Positions 8,316 through 19,819 are shown, counted from the first letter of the stretch. The stretch is 64,000 nt of DNA from Kosakonia radicincitans DSM 16656 (GCF_000280495.2 NZ_CP018016.1:2170001-2234000); one strand, 5' to 3'. The notes: generated by a model from the letters alone, not told the origin. Translations and numbers: made by a program.

Positions 8316-8876
8316 ATGAACAACTGGCAAGAAATTGAAGAGTTGCAGGATATTGTCGCGGATCTGCCGCGTTTTCGCGACGATTTGCAGTCGCTAATCA
8401 CGCGATTAGGGCTGGCGATTGCGCCACTTCATGCCGACCATATTTCCCTGCGCTGCCACCAGAACGCCACGGCGGATCGCTGGCGACGCGGATTTGAACA
8501 GTGCGGTGAATTGCTGTCGGAAAATATCATTAACGGGCGCCCGATCTGTTTGTTTAAATTGCATCAGCCACTGCATGTGGAGCACTGGGCATTTACGGTG
8601 ATTGAACTGCCGTGGCCGGGCGAGAAACGCTATCCGCACGAAGGCTGGGAGCATATCGAAATTGTCCTGCCAGGCGCGCCGGAAACCCTGAATGCCCGCG
8701 CGCTGGCGCTACTGGCTGATGAAGGGTTAAGCCAGCCGGGCATCGCCGTGAAAACCAGCTCGCCAAAAGGAGAACGCGAGCGTTTGCCAAATCCAACGCT
8801 TGCGGTAACCGACGGCAAAGTGACGGTGAAATTTCATCCGTGGACCATTGAAGAGATTGTTGCCAGCGAGCAGTGA
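8316..8876 (+). CDS. yecM: YecM, VOC-fold metal-binding protein
   Basis: 186 residues, matching E. coli YecM throughout. The family has the vicinal-oxygen-chelate fold, with a metal site made of conserved His and Glu residues (HADHISLRC, VEHWAFTVIELP, GWEHIEIVLPG). The biochemical role is unknown. It precedes cutC by 70 bp in the same direction, so the two may be cotranscribed as in E. coli. Confidence 0.92.
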   Translation: MNNWQEIEELQDIVADLPRFRDDLQSLITRLGLAIAPLHADHISLRCHQNATADRWRRGFEQCGELLSENIINGRPICLFKLHQPLHVEHWAFTVIELPWPGEKRYPHEGWEHIEIVLPGAPETLNARALALLADEGLSQPGIAVKTSSPKGERERLPNPTLAVTDGKVTVKFHPWTIEEIVASEQ

Positions 8877-8946
8877 CGCTTGCAGGTGTGAGGGCGCGCA
8901 GATTCGCAATTATATAAGCGTGCCATGATGAACAAAGGGAGGAGCT

Positions 8947-9690
8947 ATGGCCTTACTGGAAATCTGTTGTTACGGCGTTGATGACGCGGTGATCGCTCAG
9001 CAGCAGGGGGCAGATCGCATCGAGTTTTGTGCGGCACCGAAAGAGGGCGGGTTAACGCCTTCCACCGGTGCGCTGAAAAGCGTCCGTCAGCGAGTGACGA
9101 TTCCGGTGCATCCGATTGTTCGCCCACGCGGCGGCGATTTTTGCTACCGCGCCGATGAATTTGCCGCCATGCTGGAAGATATCCGGCTGCTGCGCGAACT
9201 CGGTTTCCCCGGTCTGGTAACGGGTGTACTAAACGAAGACGGTCAGGTCGATATGCCGCGCATGCGGGAAATTATGTCGGCGGCGCAGGGGATGGCGGTG
9301 ACCTTTCATCGCGCCTTCGATATGTGCGCCAACCCGCAGCAGGCCTGCGATGCGCTGGCAGAATTAGGCGTTGTTCGTATTCTCACTTCCGGCCAGCAGG
9401 CGTCAGCGGAAAAAGGACTTTCATTAATTAGGGAACTTAATGCCCGCTCTGGCGCTCCAATCATTATGGCCGGTGCTGGTGTGCGTCCGCAAAACCTGGA
9501 AATATTCCTGGCGGCGGGAGTCAAAGAGGTGCACAGCTCAGCAGGACGCTGGTTCGCGTCGCCGATGCGTTATCGCAATAGTGGATTATCGATGTCGTCG
9601 GATGCCCAGGCGGATGAATATGCCCGCTACGGTGTTGACGGCCCGGCAGTGGCGGAGATGAAGCAGATTATTGCGCTTCACCGCCCGTAA
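8947..9690 (+). CDS. cutC: CutC family protein
   Basis: 247 residues; TIM-barrel protein, N-terminus [28 protein letters not shown]. CutC was first linked to copper homeostasis. In E. coli that phenotype was later traced to the sRNA MicL made from the 3' part of this gene, so a direct copper function of the protein is uncertain. The start has GGGAGGAG just upstream. The 3' half carries a sigma-E-type promoter and the gene ends in the terminator shared with the sRNA. Confidence 0.96.
   Translation: MALLEICCYGVDDAVIAQQQGADRIEFCAAPKEGGLTPSTGALKSVRQRVTIPVHPIVRPRGGDFCYRADEFAAMLEDIRLLRELGFPGLVTGVLNEDGQVDMPRMREIMSAAQGMAVTFHRAFDMCANPQQACDALAELGVVRILTSGQQASAEKGLSLIRELNARSGAPIIMAGAGVRPQNLEIFLAAGVKEVHSSAGRWFASPMRYRNSGLSMSSDAQADEYARYGVDGPAVAEMKQIIALHRP
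9432..9460 (+). promoter_or_regulatory. Sigma-E promoter inside cutC (for MicL)
   Basis: GGAACTT (9432-9438) is a perfect sigma-E -35 element, followed after 17 bp by TCCAA (9456-9460), close to the sigma-E -10. The predicted start near 9465 gives a transcript of about 305 nt to the cutC terminator, agreeing with the known length of E. coli MicL (about 307 nt). Confidence 0.7.
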
Positions 9691-9769
9691 CAGTTTTTAC
9701 CGCGCATCATGTCGCCCAATATGATGCTTGCTCGTACCAGGCCCCTGCCATTAACAGGGGCCTTTTTTT
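9465..9769 (+). ncRNA. micL: MicL sRNA (RyeF), with the short form MicL-S in about the last 80 nt
   Basis: In E. coli MicL is transcribed from a sigma-E promoter inside cutC and processed to MicL-S, an Hfq-binding RNA of about 80 nt that represses translation of the lipoprotein Lpp. Here the promoter motif, the transcript length and the terminator hairpin are all conserved. The stretch ATGATGCTTGCTCGTACCAG (9721-9740) before the terminator fits the E. coli seed region as I remember it. The processed form would start near the cutC stop codon (about 9688). The 5' end is inferred. Confidence 0.7.
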
Positions 9770-9770
9770 A
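9739..9770 (+). terminator. Terminator of cutC and MicL
   Basis: An 8-bp GC-rich stem, GGCCCCTG (9740-9747) with CAGGGGCC (9755-9762), followed by seven T. It is the 3' end expected of an Hfq-binding sRNA. Confidence 0.88.
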
Positions 9771-9772
9771 TC

Positions 9773-11520
<1,748 letters not shown>

Positions 11521-11916
11521 CTAATGCAGGGAGAAAACCAACTCCCAGGGCATATACCACAGATTGGCCAGCACCATCAGCAACAGCGAACAAAACGTTG
11601 CGCCCATACCAGAACGACGCCAGCGAACCAGCCGGTGGTGGTATCCGTAATAATGCATCAGGCGGCCGACAATCAACATCAGCCCGCAGATATGCACCAT
11701 CCAGGTTTCTGCGCCGTCCATCTCCATGAACAGCAATAGCAGCAGCGCGACAGGAATATATTCCACGGCATTACCATGGATGCGTATCGCGCTTTGCAGT
11801 TCACTGAACCCGCCGTCGCCATAACTGACGCGATACTGTGAACGCAGGCGGATAACATCAAAGGAAAACTTCAGCAGTAATAATGCACCCAGCACGGCGT
11901 AGAGCGCGCTAACCAT
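11521..11916 (-). CDS. yecN: MAPEG family inner membrane protein YecN
   Basis: 131 residues with four hydrophobic segments and the MAPEG-family pattern (AIRIHGNAVEYIPVALLLLLFME). MAPEG proteins include membrane glutathione transferases; no activity is established for YecN. It precedes cmoA on the minus strand and follows yecE, matching the E. coli order. Confidence 0.9.
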   Translation of the reverse strand: MVSALYAVLGALLLLKFSFDVIRLRSQYRVSYGDGGFSELQSAIRIHGNAVEYIPVALLLLLFMEMDGAETWMVHICGLMLIVGRLMHYYGYHHRLVRWRRSGMGATFCSLLLMVLANLWYMPWELVFSLH

Positions 11917-11968
11917 ACTAACTCCCTTTACGATGATGGCGATGGCTTCTCAATGATAGGTGCTTCAC

Positions 11969-12787
11969 TCAAAAAAGAGAAGATTGCAGCGGCAGGGAAG
12001 GTGCCGCGCCAATAGCGGGGATGGCGGCGTAAAGATCCTGCCACAGCGTTTCAACCAGTTCGGGCGCCTGGGCGATATCCGGGGTATGCAGGAAAAGATA
12101 CGGTGTGGTGGTTTGCTCCCATAGCGGCAGCTTTTCCAGCCAGGCGGCGAAAAGCTGCCGATTCTGCGCCATATTGTCGCTACCAATGAAGCGCACCATG
12201 GGATGACGGGCGGTGACCAGCGCATGTACCGGCACTTTCGGTTTTTTGCGCTGGGCTTCAATCACAGCTTCACTGTGCGCAATTGCGCTGTGCACCGGAC
12301 GGCTGTCAAGGATCACGCGGTTGACGCCGCGGGCATGCAAACCCTGATTAAGGGCTTTTTCTTCTTCGCCTTTGGCGAAAAAGAGCGGGTGGCGCACTTC
12401 AACACCGTAGGTAAATTCCCCGGGAAGCGCATCAAGAAATGCCCACAGCGCAGGCAAATCGCGCGGTGAGAAAACGGCCGGAAGCTGTAACCAGTACTGG
12501 CCTATTCTCCCTGCTAACGGCGACATGCGGCTGAAAAACTCTGCTGTCAGATCGTCGCAATTTCGCAGCGCCGCCTGGTGCGAAATGGTGGCCGGAAATT
12601 TAAAACAGAAGCGAAAATCATCGTTGGTCTGCGCGTACCAGCGCGCGACGACCTCCGCTTTGGGAAGGGCATACAGCGTGGTGTTGCCTTCGACACAGTT
12701 GAAGTGGCGGGCATACGCCTCAAGACTGTCAATGCCAAGGCGCACCCATTTCGGGTGCGCCCATTGCGGCAGGCCGACATACATCAT
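11969..12787 (-). CDS. yecE: DUF72 family protein YecE
   Basis: 272 residues when started at the ATG at 12787, which equals the E. coli length and overlaps the yecD stop as ATGA. A longer open frame upstream (to 12886) has no family similarity. DUF72 proteins adopt a TIM-barrel fold; their function is unknown. Conserved stretches include [27 protein letters not shown] and YGVEVRHP. Confidence 0.93.
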   Translation of the reverse strand: MMYVGLPQWAHPKWVRLGIDSLEAYARHFNCVEGNTTLYALPKAEVVARWYAQTNDDFRFCFKFPATISHQAALRNCDDLTAEFFSRMSPLAGRIGQYWLQLPAVFSPRDLPALWAFLDALPGEFTYGVEVRHPLFFAKGEEEKALNQGLHARGVNRVILDSRPVHSAIAHSEAVIEAQRKKPKVPVHALVTARHPMVRFIGSDNMAQNRQLFAAWLEKLPLWEQTTTPYLFLHTPDIAQAPELVETLWQDLYAAIPAIGAAPSLPLQSSLF

Positions 12788-13350
12788 AACGCGCTGAGGA
12801 TCTCGTCCGTGCTGCGCACGCGGCTGATCCGCGGGAAGATATTTTTCATGCTGCCCTGATGCTGTTCGGCATTCGCCGCGCTGCACGCATCTTCAGCAAG
12901 CACCAGCGAGAAGCCCAGTTCCCAGGCATTACGGGCGGTGGATTCCACCCCGATATTGGTGGAAATGCCGCACAGCACAATGGTGTCAATCCCGCGACGG
13001 CGCAGTTGCAGTTCCAGATCGGTGCCGTAAAAGGCACCCCATTGACGTTTGGTTACTTCGATGTCGCTCTCTTTTTTCCCTAACGCCTGCGGGTAAGTCC
13101 ACCAGTTATCCGGCAACGCATGCCCGCCTGTCGCGGCATCAACCGGTTGTTTCAGCGCTTCGGCGAAATCAGCTGACCAGCCTACGCGCACCAGTACAAC
13201 AGGCGCACCGTTGGCACGAAATTTTTCCGCCAGGGCAGCAGCGCGTTTTACCACGTCCTGTGCCGTGTGAGGACCACCGGCGAAAGGCAGGATCCCTTCC
13301 TGTAAATCGATCACTACCAGAGCGGTTTTCTCAGCATTGAGCTTCAGCAT
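12784..13350 (-). CDS. yecD: Isochorismatase-family hydrolase YecD
   Basis: 188 residues, cysteine hydrolase of the isochorismatase superfamily. The catalytic triad is visible: Asp in VVIDLQEG (about residue 15), Lys in VTKRQWGAF, and Cys in [16 protein letters not shown]. The substrate is unknown. Two ATG codons lie in tandem; the second (13350) is preferred because it has correct spacing from AGGAG and gives the E. coli length. It is translationally coupled to yecE. Confidence 0.92.
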   Translation of the reverse strand: MLKLNAEKTALVVIDLQEGILPFAGGPHTAQDVVKRAAALAEKFRANGAPVVLVRVGWSADFAEALKQPVDAATGGHALPDNWWTYPQALGKKESDIEVTKRQWGAFYGTDLELQLRRRGIDTIVLCGISTNIGVESTARNAWELGFSLVLAEDACSAANAEQHQGSMKNIFPRISRVRSTDEILSAL

Positions 13351-13492
13351 CATAACTCCTGAAAAATGAATGACGTCGGTGGATACCTTACGCGTTATGT
13401 ACGCCAGCGCGGTGTGGAAATTTTGTTAAATTTTGTGAGAATGCGCAATAAGCGCGCAGCAAACGTGCGTACAGTCAGTAGCGGGCTTATCG

Positions 13493-13515
13493 TTGGTCAG
13501 AATTTCCAGTATAAT
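13493..13515 (+). promoter_or_regulatory. Possible aspS promoter -10 region
   Basis: A perfect TATAAT (13510-13515) lies about 100 bp upstream of aspS. No -35 with ideal spacing is evident; TTATCG (13487-13492) is the best placed, 17 bp away. Weak evidence. Confidence 0.35.
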
Positions 13516-13617
13516 AACCCCCTTTTTTCATCCAGTAGTGACATACGAAAATAGCTGCCACCAGAATGCCTGCCGCGCAGGTGCCAGGTCGCGCGCAGCT
13601 AATTTAAGGGATATCTC

Positions 13618-15396
13618 ATGCGTACAGTATATTGCGGGCAGCTCAATCAGTCCCATGTGGGACAGCAAGTAACGCTTTGTGGGTGGGTCAATCGTCGTCG
13701 TGACCTCGGTAGCCTTATCTTTATTGATATGCGCGATCGTGAAGGCATCGTGCAGGTGTTTTTCGACCCGGACCGTCAGGATGCGTTCCAGCTCGCCTCT
13801 GAACTGCGTAATGAGTTCTGTATTCAGATTACCGGTACCGTTCGTGCCCGTGACGCGAAAAACGTCAACAAAGATATGGCTACCGGCGAAGTTGAAGTGT
13901 TCGCCACTAAGCTGAACATCATCAACCGTTCCGACGTGCTGCCGCTGGATTCCAACCACGTCAACACCGAAGAAGCGCGTCTGAAATATCGCTATCTCGA
14001 TCTGCGTCGTCCGGAAATGGCGCAGCGCCTGAAAACCCGTGCGAAAATCACCAGCTTCGTGCGTCGCTTTATGGACGATCATGGTTTCCTCGATATCGAA
14101 ACGCCGATGCTGACGAAAGCCACGCCGGAAGGCGCACGCGACTACCTCGTACCTTCGCGCGTGCATAAAGGCAAATTCTACGCGTTGCCGCAGTCTCCTC
14201 AGTTGTTCAAACAACTGCTGATGATGTCCGGTTTTGACCGTTATTATCAAATCGTCAAATGCTTCCGTGACGAAGACCTGCGCGCTGACCGTCAGCCGGA
14301 ATTTACCCAGATTGATGTCGAAACCTCTTTCATGACTGCGCCGCAGGTGCGTGAAGTGATGGAAGCGTTAGTGCGTCAGCTGTGGCTGGAAATCAAAGGT
14401 GTTGATCTGGGTGATTTCCCGATCATGACCTTTGCTGAAGCAGAGCGCCGCTATGGTTCTGATAAACCGGATCTGCGTAACCCGATGGAACTGGTGGACG
14501 TGGCAGACCTGCTGAAAGCAGTCGAATTTAAAGTCTTCTCCGGCCCGGCAAATGATGCAAAAGGTCGTGTTGCCGCGCTACGTGTGCCAGGTGGCGCACA
14601 ACTTAGCCGTAAACAAATTGACGACTACGGCAAATTTATTGAAATCTACGGCGCGAAAGGCCTGGCGTACATCAAGGTCAATGAAGCGGCGAAAGGCCTG
14701 GAAGGCATCACCAGCCCGGTGGCCAAGTTCCTGAATGCTGATATTGTCAGCGCGATCCTTGAGCGCACGGGCGCGCAGGACGGCGACATGATCTTCTTCG
14801 GCGCGGACCACAAGAAAGTAGTTGCCGATGCACTGGGCGCGCTGCGTCTGAAGCTCGGCAAAGATCTGAATCTGACCGACGAAGCGAAGTGGGCGCCGCT
14901 GTGGGTTATCGACTTCCCGATGTTTGAAGATGACGGCGAAGGTGGTCTGACAGCGATGCACCATCCGTTCACCTCGCCGAAAGACATGACCGCTGCTGAG
15001 CTGAAAGCGGCACCGGAAGATGCGGTGGCTAACGCCTACGACATGGTGATCAACGGTTACGAAGTGGGCGGCGGTTCTGTCCGTATCCACAGCGGTGAAA
15101 TGCAGCAGACTGTGTTCAGCATTCTGGGGATTAACGAGCAGGAACAGCGCGAGAAGTTCGGCTTCCTGCTGGATGCGTTGAAATATGGTACGCCGCCGCA
15201 TGCGGGCCTGGCATTCGGCCTGGATCGTCTGACCATGCTGCTGACCGGCACTGATAACATCCGTGACGTTATTGCCTTCCCGAAAACCACGGCGGCAGCC
15301 TGTCTGCTGACCGAAGCGCCGAGTTTCGCTAACCCGGCCGCGCTGGCGGAGTTGGGCATTGCGGTGGTCAAAAAAGAGACCCCGGAGAATAAATAA
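13618..15396 (+). CDS. aspS: Aspartyl-tRNA synthetase
   Basis: 592 residues, as in E. coli (590). A class II synthetase with an N-terminal OB-fold anticodon-binding domain ([20 protein letters not shown]), motif 2 ([20 protein letters not shown]) and motif 3 ([15 protein letters not shown]). The GAD insertion domain typical of bacterial AspRS lies between motifs 2 and 3. nudB starts 1 bp after the stop codon, and yebC and ruvC follow, so the genes probably form one transcription unit. Confidence 0.98.
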   Translation: MRTVYCGQLNQSHVGQQVTLCGWVNRRRDLGSLIFIDMRDREGIVQVFFDPDRQDAFQLASELRNEFCIQITGTVRARDAKNVNKDMATGEVEVFATKLNIINRSDVLPLDSNHVNTEEARLKYRYLDLRRPEMAQRLKTRAKITSFVRRFMDDHGFLDIETPMLTKATPEGARDYLVPSRVHKGKFYALPQSPQLFKQLLMMSGFDRYYQIVKCFRDEDLRADRQPEFTQIDVETSFMTAPQVREVMEALVRQLWLEIKGVDLGDFPIMTFAEAERRYGSDKPDLRNPMELVDVADLLKAVEFKVFSGPANDAKGRVAALRVPGGAQLSRKQIDDYGKFIEIYGAKGLAYIKVNEAAKGLEGITSPVAKFLNADIVSAILERTGAQDGDMIFFGADHKKVVADALGALRLKLGKDLNLTDEAKWAPLWVIDFPMFEDDGEGGLTAMHHPFTSPKDMTAAELKAAPEDAVANAYDMVINGYEVGGGSVRIHSGEMQQTVFSILGINEQEQREKFGFLLDALKYGTPPHAGLAFGLDRLTMLLTGTDNIRDVIAFPKTTAAACLLTEAPSFANPAALAELGIAVVKKETPENK

Positions 15397-15397
15397 G

Positions 15398-15841
15398 ATG
15401 CCATTCAAGCATCCCGTTTCCGTGCTGGTGGTGATTTACGCGCAGGACACGAAACGGGTGCTGATGTTACAGCGACGCGACGACCCCGATTTCTGGCAGT
15501 CGGTAACCGGCAGCCTGGAAGCGGGGGAGAGCGCAACGCAAGCCGCTCTGCGTGAAGTAAAGGAAGAGGTCGAAATCGATGTTGTCTGTGAGCAACTGAC
15601 CTTAGTCGACTGTCAGCGCACGGTGGAGTATGAAATCTTTAGTCATTTACGTCATCGCTATGCGCCGGGCGTAACGCACAATACCGAATCCTGGTTTTGT
15701 CTTGCGCTGCCCCATGAACGTCCGATTGTTTTTACCGAACATCTGACGTACCGCTGGCTTGATGCCCCCGCAGCGGCGGCATTAACCAAATCATGGAGCA
15801 ACCGGCAGGCGATTGAAGAATTTGTTATTAACGCCGACTAA
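15398..15841 (+). CDS. nudB: Dihydroneopterin triphosphate diphosphatase NudB
   Basis: 147 residues. NudB removes pyrophosphate from dihydroneopterin triphosphate in folate synthesis. The Nudix box is GSLEAGESATQAALREVKEE; the usual last Gly is replaced by Val, as in E. coli NudB. The ATG at 15398 is chosen because it gives a NudB-like N-terminus (MPFKHPVSVLVVIYAQDTKR) and sits one base after aspS; the reading frame is open further upstream inside aspS without family similarity. Confidence 0.96.
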   Translation: MPFKHPVSVLVVIYAQDTKRVLMLQRRDDPDFWQSVTGSLEAGESATQAALREVKEEVEIDVVCEQLTLVDCQRTVEYEIFSHLRHRYAPGVTHNTESWFCLALPHERPIVFTEHLTYRWLDAPAAAALTKSWSNRQAIEEFVINAD

Positions 15842-15986
15842 ATTTCCCCGGAATTTTGGTTCTCAGGAAGGCGGCAAACCCGGACGTCGCCAGAAGCTTA
15901 CTTCGGTGAGTGACTGATGCGGATGGGCTGCCAACGCACCTGAGGGCTGAAAGGCGAAGGGAAATGGCTTTATTGGAGAGTTTTTT

Positions 15987-16727
15987 ATGGCAGGTCACAG
16001 TAAATGGGCCAACACCAAACACCGCAAAGCAGCACAGGATGCCAAGCGCGGTAAGATCTTTACCAAAATCATTCGCGAGCTGGTTACGGCTGCCCGTCTG
16101 GGCGGCGGCGATATCGGTTCCAACCCGCGTCTGCGCGCGGCGGTGGATAAAGCGTTGTCCAACAACATGACCCGCGACACCTTAAACCGTGCTATCGCGC
16201 GCGGCGTGGGCGGCGATGACGACGCGAATATGGAAACCATCATTTATGAAGGTTACGGCCCTGGCGGCACCGCGGTAATGGTTGAATGTCTGAGTGACAA
16301 CCGCAACCGTACCGTTGCCGAAGTGCGTCATGCTTTCAGCAAATGCGGTGGTAACCTGGGGACTGACGGTTCCGTGGCTTATCTGTTCAGCAAAAAAGGG
16401 GTGATCTCCTTTGAAGCGGGCGACGAAGACACCATCATGGAAGCGGCGCTGGAAGCCGGTGCTGAAGACGTGGTGACCTTTGATGACGGCGCTATCGACG
16501 TCTATACCGCGTGGGAAGAGATGGGTGCCGTGCGCGATGCGCTGGAAGCGGCTGGCCTGAAAGCGGACAATGCTGAAGTGTCGATGATTCCGTCTACCAA
16601 AGCAGATATGGATGCAGAAACTGCGCCGAAACTGCTGCGTCTGATCGATATGCTGGAAGATTGCGACGACGTGCAGGAAGTCTACCATAACGGTGAGATC
16701 TCCGATGAGGTTGCGGCGACGCTGTAA
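15987..16727 (+). CDS. yebC: YebC/PmpR family protein
   Basis: 246 residues starting [22 protein letters not shown], the family signature. YebC proteins are cytoplasmic and were long listed as transcriptional regulators; recent work links family members to translation of proline-rich stretches. It lies just upstream of ruvC (37 bp), a common bacterial pairing with the Holliday-junction genes. Confidence 0.97.
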   Translation: MAGHSKWANTKHRKAAQDAKRGKIFTKIIRELVTAARLGGGDIGSNPRLRAAVDKALSNNMTRDTLNRAIARGVGGDDDANMETIIYEGYGPGGTAVMVECLSDNRNRTVAEVRHAFSKCGGNLGTDGSVAYLFSKKGVISFEAGDEDTIMEAALEAGAEDVVTFDDGAIDVYTAWEEMGAVRDALEAAGLKADNAEVSMIPSTKADMDAETAPKLLRLIDMLEDCDDVQEVYHNGEISDEVAATL

Positions 16728-16764
16728 TGTCGCTGACTAAATCACCCCTGGCCGGAGGCGCATA

Positions 16765-17286
16765 ATGGCGATTATTCTCGGTATTGACCCGGGTTCGCGC
16801 GTCACCGGTTACGGTGTGATCCGCCAGACAGGAAGGCAACTGACCTACCTCGGCAGCGGCTGCATCCGCACGAAGGTCGAGGATTTACCGTCGCGCCTCA
16901 AGCTCATTTACGCAGGCGTGACGGAAATCATCACCCAGTTTCAGCCGGATTTTTTCGCCATCGAACAGGTGTTTATGGCGAAAAATGCCGATTCAGCGCT
17001 AAAACTTGGACAGGCTCGCGGCGTGGCGATCGTTGCCGCCGTCAATCAGGATCTCCCCGTTTTTGAGTATGCTGCCCGTCAGGTTAAACAGACGGTTGTC
17101 GGTATTGGCAGCGCGGAAAAAAGCCAGGTGCAGCACATGGTGCGAACCTTGCTGAAGCTTCCGGCCAATCCGCAGGCGGATGCCGCGGATGCGCTGGCGA
17201 TTGCCATTACGCATTGCCATGTCAGTCAGAACGCCTTACAGGTGAGTAGTACGCGGCTTAATCTTGCTCGCGGGAGATTACGCTAA
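16765..17286 (+). CDS. ruvC: Holliday junction resolvase RuvC
   Basis: 173 residues. RuvC cuts Holliday junctions during recombinational repair, acting with RuvAB. The four catalytic acidic residues are visible: Asp in GIDPGSR (7), Glu in FAIEQVF (about 66) and two Asp in [13 protein letters not shown] (about 138-141). A terminator follows directly. In E. coli ruvC and ruvA are separated only by yebB; here a regulator and an SDR gene lie between them. Confidence 0.98.
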   Translation: MAIILGIDPGSRVTGYGVIRQTGRQLTYLGSGCIRTKVEDLPSRLKLIYAGVTEIITQFQPDFFAIEQVFMAKNADSALKLGQARGVAIVAAVNQDLPVFEYAARQVKQTVVGIGSAEKSQVQHMVRTLLKLPANPQADAADALAIAITHCHVSQNALQVSSTRLNLARGRLR

Positions 17287-17288
17287 CA

Positions 17289-17314
17289 AGCGCCAGTTAA
17301 TGGCGTTTTTTTTT
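17289..17314 (+). terminator. Terminator after ruvC
   Basis: A short stem, CGCCA (17291-17295) with TGGCG (17301-17305), followed by nine T. The T run reaches the stop codon of the converging regulator gene. Confidence 0.75.
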
Positions 17315-18131
17315 ATAATAACGAGCGGATTTTCTGCGCATCCTCTTCCTCCGATGGGTTATAAACCACCATCGTCAAATCGGGTTGTCCTTCAACAGAA
17401 AAACTCGAATATTCCAGCGACAACTTGCCGACATTCCCGTGCAGCAGAATTTTGGTGCCTTCTCCCATTCCGCCAATATCATTGCTTTGCCATAACTCGG
17501 CGAATTCAGGAGAGGCCGAACTCAGCTCTTCTACCAGAGGGCGGATCTCCGCCGACGCACCAGCACGGGTCGCATCGGCACGGAACGCCGCCACCAGATA
17601 GCGCGCTAACGCGTACCAGTCGCTTTGGGCTGCGCGAGCCTGCGGATTAAGGAAAATGCGGCGCAGAATATTGCGCTCCTGTGCGGGTAATGTGGGGTAA
17701 TCGGATAGAACCACGGTGGCGGCTTTGTTCCATGCCAGCACATCCCAGGTGGCGTTGCGGATCACCGCCGGGCTGATGGGCATACAGTCCAGCACCTTTT
17801 GCAGCCGTTCGGTCACTGTACCGGTTGCTGCGTAATGTATGCCCGGTGCGCGCCCGAGAGCCAGATGAAAAACATGCTCCCGTTCCCGTTCGGAAAGGCG
17901 CAGCGCCTGGCAAATTCTGTCCAGCACTTCTGCCGAGGGTGTGCCGCCGCGTCCTTGTTCAAGCCAGGTATACCAGGTGGCGCTAATGCAGGCCAGATGC
18001 GCGACTTCTTCCCTCCGCAGCCCCGGCGTGCGTCGGCGTGCGGTGTGAAATCCCAGCGCGTTGGGATCCAACTGCGCGCGGCGGGATTTCAGGTAACTGC
18101 CCAGATCTTTTGGCTGAGTAACGCTCTGCAT
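17313..18131 (-). CDS. XRE-type transcriptional regulator with MmyB-like ligand domain
   Basis: 272 residues. The N-terminal part (about 10-90) is a helix-turn-helix of the XRE type (RRTPGLRREEVAHLACISATWYTWLEQGR) and the rest fits the MmyB-like ligand-binding domain (NATWDVLAWNKAATVVLSDYP), which in relatives binds fatty-acid-like ligands. Such regulators often sit divergent to a short-chain dehydrogenase gene and control it, as here: an SDR gene starts 95 bp away on the other strand. No E. coli orthologue lies at this position. The physiological signal is unknown. Confidence 0.85.
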   Translation of the reverse strand: MQSVTQPKDLGSYLKSRRAQLDPNALGFHTARRRTPGLRREEVAHLACISATWYTWLEQGRGGTPSAEVLDRICQALRLSEREREHVFHLALGRAPGIHYAATGTVTERLQKVLDCMPISPAVIRNATWDVLAWNKAATVVLSDYPTLPAQERNILRRIFLNPQARAAQSDWYALARYLVAAFRADATRAGASAEIRPLVEELSSASPEFAELWQSNDIGGMGEGTKILLHGNVGKLSLEYSSFSVEGQPDLTMVVYNPSEEEDAQKIRSLL

Positions 18132-18139
18132 CCTGTTAG

Positions 18140-18193
18140 TCCTTATACCACGATAAAGTCACTACTTTTCTCTATCACGGATATTTATAAGGA
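18140..18193. promoter_or_regulatory. Symmetric operator-like inverted repeat between the regulator and SDR genes
   Basis: TCCTTATA (18140-18147) and TATAAGGA (18186-18193) form a perfect 8-bp inverted repeat with a 38-bp centre. On each strand TATAAG is oriented towards the adjacent gene and could serve as a -10. The centre contains the related words CACGATA and CACGGATA. A shared operator for the divergent pair is inferred. Confidence 0.45.
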
Positions 18194-18226
18194 TAACGGC
18201 GCGAGTCAACATCAGGAGGCACACGC

Positions 18227-19108
18227 ATGCATGTTTTTCTGACTGGCGCGACCGGATGGGTCGGCGCAACAGTGGCGGCAGAGTTACTGGCCGCCGGACA
18301 CCAGGTAAGTGGTCTGGCGCGAAATGCAGACAAGGCGCAGGCACTGCTTGCCGCCGGCGGGCAAGTGGTTCACGGGACGCTGGATGATCACGATGTTCTT
18401 TTTGCGGCGGCGGCAAAAGCCGATGCCGTGATCCATACCGCGTTTAATCATGACTTCTCGCGCTTTGCACAGAATTGCGCGCAGGATCAACGCGCAATTG
18501 AAGTACTGGGAGAGGCATTACTTGGCTCCGATCGTCCACTATTGGTGACGTCAGGGCTGGCAAGGCTGGTGCAGGGACGCCCGGCAACGGAATCAGACAA
18601 GCCAGCCGAAGGGCCGGACTATCTTCGTCGTTCCGAACAGGCGGCGCAGGCGCTGGCTGAAAAAGGCGTACGCACGGCGAGTATTCGCCTGGCACCCACC
18701 GTGCATGGCGTCGGCGATCACGGCTTTGTACCCATTCTGATCGCACTGGCAAAACAAACCGGCGTTGCCGCCTGGCCTGCAGAGGCGAACAATCACTGGG
18801 CGGCGGTACACCGCATTGATGCAGCGAAAGTCTACCGGCTGGCGCTGGAATGCGGCGTGACACAGCCGGTTTACCACGCGGTCGCGGAGGAGGCGATTGC
18901 CATGCGCGATATCGCCATTGCCATCGGCAAAATGCTTGGTTTACCAGCTGAACCGCGTGAAGCCGCACATTTCGGCTGGTTCGCTAATTTTGCGGCCGGG
19001 GAGATGTCAGCATCAAGCGAGCAGACCCGCCAGGTGCTGGGCTGGCAGCCAACGCAGCGTACGCTGTTAGCCGATCTGAGCGATGAGGCGTATTACGCCA
19101 ATTCCTGA
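18227..19108 (+). CDS. NAD-dependent epimerase/SDR-family protein
   Basis: 293 residues, atypical or extended short-chain dehydrogenase. The Rossmann motif is GATGWVGA (residues 7-14). The active-site segment is YLRRSEQAA, so the classical YxxxK lysine is not present; this is usual in some atypical SDR subfamilies. A strong ribosome binding site (CAGGAGG) precedes the ATG. Substrate unknown. It is controlled in all likelihood by the divergent XRE/MmyB regulator and ends just before the LexA-controlled ruvAB promoter. Confidence 0.85.
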   Translation: MHVFLTGATGWVGATVAAELLAAGHQVSGLARNADKAQALLAAGGQVVHGTLDDHDVLFAAAAKADAVIHTAFNHDFSRFAQNCAQDQRAIEVLGEALLGSDRPLLVTSGLARLVQGRPATESDKPAEGPDYLRRSEQAAQALAEKGVRTASIRLAPTVHGVGDHGFVPILIALAKQTGVAAWPAEANNHWAAVHRIDAAKVYRLALECGVTQPVYHAVAEEAIAMRDIAIAIGKMLGLPAEPREAAHFGWFANFAAGEMSASSEQTRQVLGWQPTQRTLLADLSDEAYYANS

Positions 19109-19139
19109 ACCGCCCTCGCGCTTTTCTTTCTATATTCGG

Positions 19140-19169
19140 CTGGATATCTATCCAGCCTTTTTTTATGAT
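19140..19169 (+). promoter_or_regulatory. LexA (SOS) box and promoter of ruvAB
   Basis: CTGGATATCTATCCAG (19140-19155) is a CTG-N10-CAG SOS box identical to that of E. coli ruvA. It covers the -35 (TGGATA, 19141-19146), which stands 17 bp from the -10 (TATGAT, 19164-19169). The dyad followed by seven T also looks like a terminator for the upstream SDR gene and may serve both roles. Confidence 0.85.
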
Positions 19170-19207
19170 ACAGCATTACACCTTAGCCCATAGCGCAGGA
19201 GCGTCAC

Positions 19208-19819
19208 GTGATAGGCAGACTCAGAGGCATTATTGTAGAAAAACAACCCCCGTTGGTTCTGCTGGAAGTGGGAGGTGTGGGTTATGAAGTGCACATGCCG
19301 ATGACCTGTTTTTATGAATTGCCGGATGCCGGTAAAGAGGCGACGGTTTTCACCCAGTTTGTGGTGCGTGAAGATGCGCAGCTACTGTACGGTTTTAACA
19401 ATAAGCAGGAACGCACGCTGTTTCGTGAGCTGATTAAAACGAATGGCGTCGGGCCGAAACTGGCGCTGGCGATTTTGTCCGGTATGTCGGCACAGCAATT
19501 TGTTAGCGCCGTTGAACGAGAGGATCCGGCTGCGCTGATCAAACTGCCAGGTATCGGTAAAAAGACCGCCGAACGCCTGATTGTTGAAATGAAAGACCGC
19601 TTTAAAGGTCTGCATGGCGATCTCTTCACCCCGGCGGCCGATCTGGTTCTCACCTCTCCGGCCAGCCCGGCGACAGATGACGCAGAGCAGGAAGCGGTTG
19701 CTGCGCTGGTGTCGCTGGGATATAAACCTCAGGAAGCCAGCCGGATGGTCAGTAAGATTGCCCGCCCGGATGCCAACAGTGAAACCCTGATCCGTGAAGC
19801 GCTGCGCGCGGCGTTGTGA
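19208..19819 (+). CDS. ruvA: Holliday junction DNA helicase subunit RuvA
   Basis: 203 residues. RuvA binds the Holliday junction as a tetramer and loads RuvB. The N-terminal OB domain ([23 protein letters not shown]), the helix-hairpin-helix region ([21 protein letters not shown]) and the C-terminal RuvB-binding domain are all present. The start codon is GTG (19208). It is preceded by a conserved SOS box and followed by ruvB 8 bp later. Confidence 0.98.
   Translation: MIGRLRGIIVEKQPPLVLLEVGGVGYEVHMPMTCFYELPDAGKEATVFTQFVVREDAQLLYGFNNKQERTLFRELIKTNGVGPKLALAILSGMSAQQFVSAVEREDPAALIKLPGIGKKTAERLIVEMKDRFKGLHGDLFTPAADLVLTSPASPATDDAEQEAVAALVSLGYKPQEASRMVSKIARPDANSETLIREALRAAL

Noticed and set aside
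12788..12886. N-terminal extension of yecE
   Set aside because: The extra 33 residues overlap yecD and have no similarity; the ATGA overlap at 12784-12787 marks the true start.
15398..15440. Frameshift or fusion between aspS and nudB
   Set aside because: The frames are simply open across the junction; stop (15394-15396) and start (15398) are normal and adjacent.
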